Below the pieces are notes generated by a model that was not told where the DNA came from, did no database searches, and was given only the letters and a program-made list of their open reading frames with translations. The position numbers and the translations under genes were made by a program. Shown in pieces: positions 8,989 to 18,109 of a stretch of DNA of 23,974 nt (position 1 is the first letter of the stretch; each line of letters opens with the position of its first letter). The DNA comes from Monoraphidium neglectum (taxonomy: Eukaryota > Chlorophyta > Chlorophyceae > Sphaeropleales > Selenastraceae). The stretch spans positions 7,794 through 31,767 of the forward strand of contig NW_014013334.1 of NCBI RefSeq assembly GCF_000611645.1. Direction: 5' to 3'.

Positions 8989-9824
8989 GGGGTCCGGGGC
9001 CTGCACACGCTGCGTCGGGCATGGTGTGATGGGCAGCGGACGTATGTAGCACTTTTCCTGGTATTGATACCAGCATGGCAATAAGGCCAGCTACAGGCTG
9101 GAAGCGGCACAGCATGCAGTGTGTGTGCAGCCAGCAGCGGCTCGTGCACACGTGCTGCAGGCTGTGCCAAGCAGGCCCCCCCAGCCAGCGCACGCACGGC
9201 GTAGGCTTAGCTGGTCAGGGGCCCACTACAGCTTACTGCGCAGCCTGCAGATTCACGAAGACAGGAATGGATCAAGAAGGCCAGGCTGAGCTTTTGGCTT
9301 GAGCTATTGGCTGAGCTTTTGGCTTGAGCTTTTGGCTCTGGAGCAAGCGGTAGCGCGCAGCCGATCATACGCGTGCTCGTTGCCTGCTCCCAGGACGTCA
9401 GTAGCGCAACGACACTATCTTAAGGCTAAACTGTGCGCAGCCTAGCGAGGCCTGGAGACTGTGCAAGCGCCTCGCTGCAGTGCTCACCCAGATGGCGAGT
9501 GGCCACTTCGGGCGAGAGCTGCCCACGACGACCCAGCCGGCATGAATCTCAAACCTAAAAAACTAGCCTGCTCCTGGTCCAAGCGCGGAGGAGGCGATCA
9601 CGTAAGCTCAGCCAAGAGGCTGCTGGAGTGCGGTCGAGGTGTTTTGGAGATTCAGCAGCTTTTGCACCAGGAAAGCAACTGTGATAAGTGGGTTGTCCAT
9701 ACCATGCCGGCAATTCAGAAATGGCCAAACCAGAGCGCTGTGCAGACGACGCCGTTTTTGAGTACTGTAGCTGAGTCGAAGCTGCTTTATCACGGATTTG
9801 TGCAGTGAGTGTTAGTACATGACA
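8989..9824. other. Intergenic with short tandem repeat
   Basis: Contains the 9288-9337 tandem repeat. A 115-codon plus-strand frame at 9461-9808 lies in AT-richer sequence but shows no motif or homologous context. No other feature is supported. Confidence 0.4.
9288..9337 (+). repeat. Four-unit tandem repeat of a 12-13-mer
   Basis: Consecutive units GAGCTTTTGGCTT, GAGCTATTGGCT, GAGCTTTTGGCTT and GAGCTTTTGGCT. Unit length alternates between 13 and 12 nt. Confidence 0.92.
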
Positions 9825-9829
9825 TTACA
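9825..9829 (-). terminator. TGTAA poly(A) signal of the propeller gene (minus strand)
   Basis: TTACA on the plus strand is TGTAA on the minus strand, 76 nt beyond the stop at 9905. The spacing suits an algal 3' end. Confidence 0.45.
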
Positions 9830-9904
9830 AGGATTGAGTGTTCAATCACAACGGTGCGCAGGACTTACGTTGGGGGCACCCCAGCCAGCCCGACTGCACC
9901 TGCC

Positions 9905-11931
9905 CTAAGCGCTCAACCCAGGCAACAGCGGCAATACCCCTGCTGCGGCCTCGGACACCATCAGCCGTGCCGCCGCTGCCTGCAGCGCAGCGCCCGCGCG
10001 CTTAGCGCGGCGGCGCCTCTCCGCGGGTGGCCCGATCTGCGAGCGCGCAAAATTCAGCGCCAGCCCTGCCGCTGGATCGCTCACGAATGGTGAACTGGCG
10101 GCCGGGATCTCTGGAGGCACCTCTCTGTCTGTGGCACCACTCGCGCCAATTGCGACGTTTGCTGGTAGCGCCGCCCCCGCCATGCTGCTGCCGACACCAG
10201 CACTTGCTTGTAGAGGAAAGCGCGGCGCGGCCTGCGCAGCGCCGGCTGCTGCAGCGGCCGCATTATCGTTGGCAAGTGCGGAGGCCACAGCTGCCAGGTC
10301 ATAGACCAGCAGCTGCGCCGGCCCTTCAGCCGCGGAAGCGTCGCGTGCATCAGCAGGGCAGACGGCGGCGTCAGGCTGCCGCTGCTGCATGGGCTGTGTG
10401 TCCTCAAGCCCGGGGTCCACCGGCTGTGCTTGCCCCTCTGCAGCTGCCTGATCAGCGCACCCGGCACCGCCGCTGCCGCTGGCGCCGCCACGGCTGCCTG
10501 TCTGGCGCGCGCACCCGCCAACGACGAGCACCCCGCCCTTCACCGCAAGCGGCAGGGCCCGCAAACCATCGCCGCGCCGCAGCTGCGTGCCGCGGTCTGC
10601 TCCGTTGAGCGCCGCCGCGGTGTAGCCGCTGGTTGAAGGCGCCCGCATAAACGCCAACCCAGGGGTCGGCTGAAGCTCGGCCACGATGTCGCCGCCTACT
10701 GCATCAACGATCAGCAGCCGCGGCAGGCCCGCCCCATCGCCGCTGACGCCGACACCGCCCAAGCTGCCAGCTGCTGTACCGCCGCTGAGGCTGGCCCAAG
10801 CGGGCAGACCTGCGAGCGTGGCGCCAACTAGGCGGTCACTTTGAGGCGACTGCAGGGCTCTAAGTAGTTATTTACTTTTGCGGTGCCCGAGTCTGTCCCG
10901 TTTGTGCAAGCACATGCTAGAATCTGCAGCCCCCCGCACCTTGCACCACCGTAGCCGGCCGCGTGGCAGCCGCGACCGCCAGCACCAGAGGTGGGCCCCC
11001 TGGAAGCGCCTGCAAGTGCTGCACCGCCAGCAGGAGCGGCAGCGGGAGCCGCCGCCAGGCGGCGGCTTCCGTCCCCGACTCCGGGCGGCGGGGGGTGCTG
11101 GTCCACAGCTGGCCAGCCTCTGTGGCCGCCACCAGCAGGTGAGAGACCTTGACACAGGGGCCGGCAGGTACTGCCACCAGTTGTGTGGGAGGGGAGGCCA
11201 GCCTCGGCAGGACGCCCGCAAACCCGCCTGTACGTAGGGGACAGCACGAGGGACGCCCGGGAGCTCAGGCAGCAGGCAAGGGCAAGGAAGTCAGATGGGT
11301 GTTGCAAGGGTTGCAGGTGCCTTTAAGATGATGGCACAAGCAGCCTTGCAGTTTGTGGTATCCACGGCTCGCGTATGGTGACGTGATCAAAGTTGCGCCC
11401 CACCCACCTTGCAGCTCATCAAACAGCGCGACAAAGCCGTTGGCCAGCCCTAGGGCCAGGATGGAGCTGCTGCCAGAATAGTTGCCTCCGCCACAGCTGC
11501 CGAGCAGCCGGCAAGCACAAGCGATCGCGTACGGCAGCGTCCATGATCCTGACGCCTCAGCTGCCGGCGGCGGCTGCACCAGTGCTGGCGCTGCTGCCCC
11601 CGACCCGAACTGAGGCGTTGCAGAGCCTTGCAGGTGGAGCAAGCTGTAGCGCCGCAGCACATTGACGCGCGGCCACCACACGTACACACCCAACGTTGCT
11701 GCCTCGTCCCCACCACCCTGCTGCTGCCAGATGATGTTGGCGCACGCCGCCACAGCCTGGCGCTGTATTTGCAGCAAGGCGAGCTCTGCCGGTGGGGCCA
11801 AGTAGAGCATCAGTGTTAGCTGTTGTTGCTGTTGCCGCCGCTGCTGCTGCTGCCGCCGCTGCTGCTGCTGCTGCTGCTGCTGCTGCAGCTGCTGTTGCTG
11901 TTGCGGGTCCTTTTGCTGCTTTTGCTGCTGT

Positions 11932-11972
<41 letters not shown>

Positions 11973-13262
11973 TTGTGGCAGCGCCTGCTGCTGCTGCTGT
12001 TGCTGCGCCTGCTGCTGCTGCTCCTGCTGTGGCCAGCATGTAGGAATTGCATACACCGCCACGCTGCCATCCGTAAGCTGGCTGGCGACAAACCTGCCGC
12101 ACGGGCTGAGCTGCACCCTGGTGCACGCCAATGAGTCTCGGGGAGGCGGCGCCTGCGCAGTCAGCGCAATGGGGCAACTTACATGAGTGCATCTGCCGCT
12201 CCCAGTGGCGTCACTTGTCCCTGTTCGGCACACCTACCTGCAGTCAGCCCGGCTGCCTTGTACATTTCTTTGGTGATGTCCCCACCCCAGCGACATCTCT
12301 CTGTCAAGCATCGCCCATCCAATAGTCCACTCACTCCGGGCAAGCGTCGACGCCTAGTACTCACCTCTGCAAGCGGGCAGATGCTGCCGTCTGCGTTGAC
12401 TGCCAGCAGCTGCAGCGAGCCGTCGTCCGCCCCCGCCGCCACGATCGAGCGCGGCCTCGGCGCCCACTGGGGCTCAACGCCTGCCGCCGCCTGACTGCCG
12501 CCAGAAGTTTCTGCCGCCGCCGCTGTGTCCAGTGCCACGACCGCCTTGGAGCAGGGCCGGCAACTGCTGGCGGCGAGGCCAAATTCAGGGCCACCGCCGG
12601 CCGGCATGGTGAGCAGGTCGCAGCCGGACGTGGCTGCCGCAGCTGCCGGCGGGGATTCAGGTGCTGTCGGCGCTGTCGCCGCAACGCACATGTTCCCTGG
12701 GAGCGGCGTGTGGGGCAGGGGCCAGCGACCGCGCTTGGAGTTTGGAGCGTCGGCTTGAGTCGGCGCTGGCTCCCCACCAGCAGGAGGCAGACCGAGCTAG
12801 CGGGACGGCCATGCGCACTGCCACAGCTAAGCAGACCGAGCGTGTGTTTCGCACCTGCAGCAGATGGGCAGAAGCTTCTGCAAGCGCCGCTTGCGGCGCA
12901 CACGTGGCGCGGGAGCACCACCTGGCGGGATTGGCAGGTAGTGGATTGACTTTGTCGAGACACACGCAGTCGGGGGGAAGAATATGCGCACAGGGTGCTG
13001 CCGCCATCCTCACAAACTCACATGCAGGGGGCTGGGCGGCGCAGGTTACACCTGGCATGCTCCTTCAGTGCGCGTGCCAACCCCATGCACTCACCCGCTC
13101 CACCCTGCAGCTGGCCGCGACCCCGCGCTCCTCCCGCCGCAGCTGCGCCACGCGCACTGCGTTGTCGAGCAGCCGCCCCAGCAAGCGGTCGATCATCCGA
13201 AACGGCTGCGGCAGGCGGTCGGGCTCCTCCGCGGGGTCGAGCGGCTGCATGACGGGCGCCAT
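9905..13262 (-). CDS. WD40-like propeller protein with Gln-rich insertion
   Basis: Phase-consistent exons on the minus strand are 13262-13095, 12921-12855, 12696-12365, 12152-11408, 11170-10940 and 10809-9905, about 815 residues. Exons 1 and 3-6 are well supported; the 67-nt exon 2 is chosen mainly to satisfy phase. The N-terminus (DRLPQPFRMIDRLLGRLLDN) is a compact helical motif. Later segments look like propeller blades: SIVAAGADDGSLQLLAVN, VQLSPCGRFVASQLTDGSVAVY, ILALGLANGFVALFDE, SHLLVAATEAGQLW and PRLLIVDAVGGDIVAEL. A Gln-rich stretch of about 70 residues (about 229-300, bases 12033-11820) splits one blade region. The C-terminal third is Ala/Gly-rich and probably disordered, ending in a short helical segment. 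The LPQPFRMI-type N-terminus recalls the ciliary protein WDR93/FAP297, but that is from memory and unverified. It is divergent from the F-box gene upstream. Confidence 0.65.
11820..12033 (-). repeat. In-frame CAG-rich repeat coding poly-Gln
   Basis: About 210 nt of CAG/CAA codons (CTG/TTG on the plus strand) with Lys, Arg, Leu-Pro and Ala interruptions. It lies inside the fourth exon of the propeller gene, in the same frame as flanking blade-like sequence on both sides, so it is expected to be translated. Confidence 0.93.
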
Positions 13263-13979
13263 GGCTGTCGATGCCCAAACGGACGCGCTCGCCGCACAGT
13301 CAACACAGGTGGGGCTAGCTGGGCGCGAAGCTGGGCCTCAACTCAGACCACCATCCGTTATCTGAGCATGTTCTGCAGCGTTATTACACTGTTACCCGCG
13401 CAGGAGCGCGGCTGCACATAGCAGTCACTTTGACAGTCGGACCTGTCCCGATGTGGTAGGACCTACGGTATCTCGCAATATACCACCCCTTGCAAGTGAG
13501 ACGTAACATGCATGATATGTACCCTACCCCTCGATATCACACGTGAAAACCAAGTGATCCTGTTCCGCGAACGGCGAAGCTGCACTCTGCGCAGTCCTGG
13601 GCGTACCCGCACGCCTCGTGAAGGTCAGTCGGCGTCTCTGCCGTGCGCGCAGACGTGCACTTCGACGCAGTGACCTCGCGCAGGCGCGCTGAGCAACAGT
13701 CACTGCCGAGAGAGCGCGTTGGTGGGAGCGTGGCGGTGTTGCACCGGTGTACCTGGCGCAGCTGGCAGATCGATGCATCGGCTGCATGACCAGGGCGCTT
13801 GCATCACCAGCACGCGGTTGCTGAGGCTGCACTGTCTGAGACCCGCCGCGCCAGCAGCTGCGCGGCAGGTCCCTCATCGGCCCGCTCGCAGCTGCCCGCG
13901 CGCACCGCCGCGCTGGACCCACCCGAGCGCCCCCCACCCCAACACCGTATCGCCGCATTCAAGACTGCCTGTCCCAGGC
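13263..13979. promoter_or_regulatory. Divergent intergenic region between propeller and F-box genes
   Basis: 717 nt separate the two start codons, so both promoters must lie here. The middle (about 13370-13560) is AT-richer and includes a CAATATACC segment near 13476 and a CACGTG palindrome near 13541. These are the only candidate sites I can point to and neither is proven. Sequence nearer the F-box start is GC- and C-rich, like a 5'UTR. Confidence 0.45.
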
Positions 13980-16900
13980 ATGGCGGACGCGACGCCAGCC
14001 GCCGCGGCCCCCGGCCCGCCCGCGGACGCGGATTCCGACGCAGGCCAGATGCGCGCCTTCAACGAGCTCCCAGGCCTGGCGCTGCATGCAATCGCCACAG
14101 CCCTCTACCCCGACGCCCGTGCCGCGCTACGCCTGTCCGCGGCATGCCGCGCGCTGCGCGCCATCGATTGCGACGGGCTGTGGGCGGAATGGGTCGGGCG
14201 GCGTTTCGGGACGGAGGCGCTGCCCGCGGCGCCGCCGGCAGGTGGGGGGAGGGCGGCCGCGCCCATTCGCGACGGCCGTGTTGCAGACGGCCGAGCGCTG
14301 CGCGGCCGCCCGTGCCGCCGAACGCGGCGCGGCCGCAGCCGCGGCGCGGCGTCGGTGCGCGCCGCCGCTGCTCCCTGCGCGCGCGGCGCCTCAGCTGCGC
14401 TGAACCCTCCCTTTGGCTGAAGCGTCGCGCTCGCGCCCTCTCCATCCCTCCCCGCGCCGCCCAGGCCCCGTGCGCGCCGCAGACGTCCCCGGCTTTGTGT
14501 TCGTGCAGGGCATGGAGCCGCCCGCGCCGCCGGTCACGGTGACAAAGTCAATGCCTGGCGCACCCCCGGCAGCCCTAGCGAAGGCGACCCTGGAGGCAGG
14601 CGAGCGCCGCCCGCACGCACCCCGGCCCCGGCCCGCGCGCGTCTACGATGGCCGCTCAGAAGCTCGGGTGTCGGGTCGACCCGCGGATACCGCGCGGCGC
14701 GATGCTTTCACGCTACGCTTTGCGTCGCTTCGCCCCCACGCCCTCTGCTCGCCGGCTCACCGCCGCCGCGCCGTGCGGCGTTTGTTGCGGGCCGGCCCTC
14801 CTTGCCGCAGGCGCGCAGGCGTTCACGACAGGCGGCCGCATCCTCCAAGGCCTGCCCCCGGAGCGCGAGTGGCGGCGCGCGTCCCTGGACCCGCGGGAAG
14901 GCGTCTACGTGGCGCAGGCGGCGGCGCGCACGCTATCGCTGAGCGACCAGCCGGCGCCGCAGGGTGAGGCGACCGGCGCATCCGAGGCGGGGCGGGGCGG
15001 GGCGCGCGCGCGCTCGGCTCCGCTGCCAGGCGGCCGCGCCCGCGTTTGCTTGGCCCGTGGGCAGGCCGTGCCTTGCCCCGCCGCGCGCGCGTTCGACACC
15101 CCAGCCGCGGCACCTGCTTGCTGCCTCACGCGCCCGCCCCCTCCATGCCCCGCCCCCTGCGCCGCAGCGCACGACACGTGGCCGCCGGCGCCTGACGAGC
15201 GCGACTGGGTGTACGTCCCCGGCGTCGCGTTTGGCCCAGCCCTGTCGCCGATGCACGAGTTCTTGCAAGAAGTGGATTCGATCCCGGCGCTGCTCGCGCG
15301 CGCCGCCGAGCTGCCAGACTGCGCCGCCGTCACGACCGACGGCAAGGCGCTGCGCGCGGGCTCATTGCCACCGCGGTGGGCGTGGCGGCGGCGGGGCGAG
15401 TGGGGCCGCGGGGTGTTCTTGCGGCCGGAGGCGGCGCAGGAGCTGGCCGAGGAGGGCGCGGCGGCGCAGGAGCAGGAGGGCGGCTGCAACGGTGCGCCCT
15501 TGCTGATCCGTTCAAGCTGTGTGCACTCCCTATGCGCATTCCTTTCGGGGTTGGCGTCCGATGCCAGATCCTATGGGTTGACAAGCCTCCGCGTTGCGTG
15601 TGCCACACACACAAGAGCCGGATGTTCCGCGCGCGCACGCCTTGTGGGCCGGAGACGCCCGTCCGCGCCCGCCCGGCCGCGCAGCAGCCCCGCGCCAAAA
15701 CGGGCGCCGCCGGGGCGTGGGTTTACGCGCCTGTTCACGCCCCTCCTCCCCGCGCCGCCGCGGCCCCGCCCGGACCCCGATGCAGGCGGCGCCGTCAAGC
15801 AGATCTATCTGCGCCGCTCTGCGCTAGCCGTGGACGCTGTAGATATGGACGCGGTGAGTCACCCGCAGCTCATCACGGGTGCACCGCCCAAAGCCACGGA
15901 CCCCACCCCCGCCTATCCCCGCCTGTTGTCGCCAGTGCTAGTGCCAGTGCCCCGCCGTGCCTGCCTGCCTGCGTCTCCGGCGGCCACTGCCCCCCCTAGA
16001 ATCTGTGGCGGCCGTCGGGCTGCCGGGGTGGTGACGGCGGAGGCGCCGAGTGCCTAGCGGCCACAGCTGGCCCTGACCCTCCCGAGTGCCTCCTGCAACC
16101 TTGCACAATCCCCCACGCGTGTGCAAAAAGCCAGCCACGCAACCGCCCGCCCCCTCTCTCCCAAGGTGTGGCTCGACAATCAACACCTGTCGCTTGCCAA
16201 CACCGTGCCGCGGCCGGTGCCCCGGCCGGGGCCGTCCGCGGGGCCGCTGGCGCTCGAGCCTTCGCTCGTGCTCGACAGCGTGTGCTGGCTGGAGGTGGCG
16301 GGAGAAATCACCGGCGTGCTGCCGGGCACCTACCAGGTAGAGTGGCCAACGCGATTTTGGGTGGTCGTAGTGTGTCTGAGAGTTGGCGGCCTCGGGCGGT
16401 GCTGGGGTTTGCGGGACACCAAGGATGCACGAACAAAAAGCACTTGATCGCATGAGGGGCCCTGATGCGGCCGGACGCGCCGCCGCCGCCTTTCGCGGGC
16501 CCCCGCCGCGCCGGCCCAGCCCCGCCGGTCCCGCCCCTGCACCCTGCCCACAGGTCGCGTGGTGCGTGGACGTCGCGCACTGCAAGGTTGAACTCATGTC
16601 CAGGCAGCCCCTCAGGCTCTGGGCCGGCGTCTTCCCGGCGGGGGCGGGCGCCGCTTCGGCGGAGGCCGAGGCCACCTGCGGGAATCGCGAGCTGCGCAAC
16701 TGCCTCGGCCAGCTCGGCATGGGGGGGCCCAGTGACGATTTCCCGCGCTTGGGCCACTACTGGGCCTGGATGCTCGGACCAAAGGTCGTCGTGCCGGCAA
16801 GTGGGGACGGCGGCGGCGCGCCCTCGCGCGTGCGCGTGAGGTTCTACTCCCACACAGACCGTTGGAAGAGCGCCATCAAGTGGGCGTTCGCCCAGCTGCT

Positions 16901-17120
16901 GCCGGTCGCGGACGGCGCCGAGCGCGCGCGGCTGCCGCGGCTGCCGGGGGCGGACGGCGCGGGCGGCGGGGATGGCGGGGACGGCTGGGACGGCTGGGAT
17001 GGTGGCGCGAGCGGCAGCAGCGGCGGCTGGGGAAGCCGTGGCCACGCCGGCCTGCCCCGGGGGGCTGTGGCCGTGGCCGTGGATCCGCCGGAACATCCGG
17101 CATGGTGCAACCAGCAGTGA
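13980..17120 (+). CDS. F-box protein with PP2-like (phloem protein 2) domain
   Basis: Proposed exons are 13980-14241, 14465-14538, 14819-14963, 15168-15491, 15786-15853, 16166-16336 and 16554-17120; phases join consistently to about 536 residues. Exons 1 and 4-7 are secure; exon 2 and the start of exon 3 are less so (14811 is an alternative acceptor). Residues about 26-72 form an F-box (FNELPGLALHAIATALYPDA, then LRLSAACRALRAIDCDGLWAE), which would bind SKP1 in an SCF ubiquitin ligase. From about residue 270 the order IYLRRSALAVD, VWLDNQHL, then VCWLEVAGEITGVLPGTYQV and AWCVDVAH matches the PP2 lectin-like domain, whose hallmark is a WLE/DxxGxI strand followed by a tyrosine-containing strand. 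F-box/PP2 proteins are common in land plants and may recognise glycosylated targets. The tail is Gly/Asp/Trp-rich (DGWDGWDGGASG) and probably disordered. Confidence 0.75.
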
Positions 17121-18109
17121 AACAGCAGGCTGCGGCTGAAATTCATACCAGGGGCTGGGGCTGCCCCCTGCCTCTGTGCTGGCAGTTGCGGCTGCGATGT
17201 GCATCCTTCCTATTGACTGCCTTCCCCACCCTCTCACAGTCTGCCGCAACCGCCGGTGCACGTAGTGATCACAAAAGCAAGCACACAAACTGTTCCTCAC
17301 CCTGGCCTCCCACATATGCTGATGTGGCTTGTGCCCTTGTGCATGTGACGCCCATCAAAAGTGCCGTTGAACAGTTGCCGCCACAGCACCGATTGCGCAC
17401 GTTAAGTCCTGGATCGTGTCCCCTGGGTCCTTACATTTCACACCTCACCTGCCTTCAGTGAGCTTGCTTGGGCCATTGGAGTTGAGATGTGCGCGTGCAT
17501 GCGCCGTCGCATGTTGGCAAACTGCTCGCCTCGTATGTACATGTGCCCAGCTGCTGGAAGCGTGGTCGGCACTCGGGATAATGGGAAAGCCCTGCAGCCG
17601 CATCTTGCGAGGCCCAGCTTGACAGTTGGTTCGGCCGCGGTGTATGACCAAGGCTTGCCTGCCCGTGACTGCTCTCAGCCTTGGCGCGAAACAGCAGCAT
17701 GCCCACCTGCCGCGCGCGATGTGCGCTGTGAAGTGTATGTAATGCCGGCTCCGACGCGCTTCCTGCTCCTGTACGTGGTCCTGAACGGATAAGCCACAAT
17801 CAAAGCCTGGGGGGGGGGGGTTGCATGATACCGTGCTACATTCTGCGGATTCAGGTACGACAGCACACCGTCGATGGGTCAGCGTCAGATGCAGTCACCC
17901 CGTCCTCCAAATGCTGCACCGTCTGAAAGGCAAGCGCAGCCCCCTGGCTGGTGGGTTATCATAGTACCGTAATTTAATGACAGCGTGCTACATTTTTTGA
18001 GCAATCCTTCAGCCCCGCCGCCTGCTCACTGGGGTGACACAACGTAGATCAGCCTCACGTTCAACTTGACAGCGTATCATACTCTTGAAGCACCCTTATA
18101 ATTGTGGCA
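17121..18109. other. Intergenic: F-box 3'UTR and PFC1 promoter region
   Basis: Nearly 1 kb without a supported gene. A TGTAA lies at 17738-17742. A run of ten or more G lies near 17811-17820. The last 200 nt are AT-richer (poly-T stretch near 17991-17999), as expected upstream of a start. Confidence 0.5.
17738..17742 (+). terminator. TGTAA poly(A) signal, F-box gene
   Basis: TGTAA about 620 nt after the stop at 17120. It implies a long 3'UTR, which is common in chlorophytes, but a chance match is possible. Confidence 0.35.

Noticed and set aside
9461..9808. 115-codon plus-strand frame in AT-richer sequence
   Set aside because: No recognisable domain, Cys/His/Gln-rich chance-like composition, and it overlaps the 3' flank of the minus-strand propeller gene.
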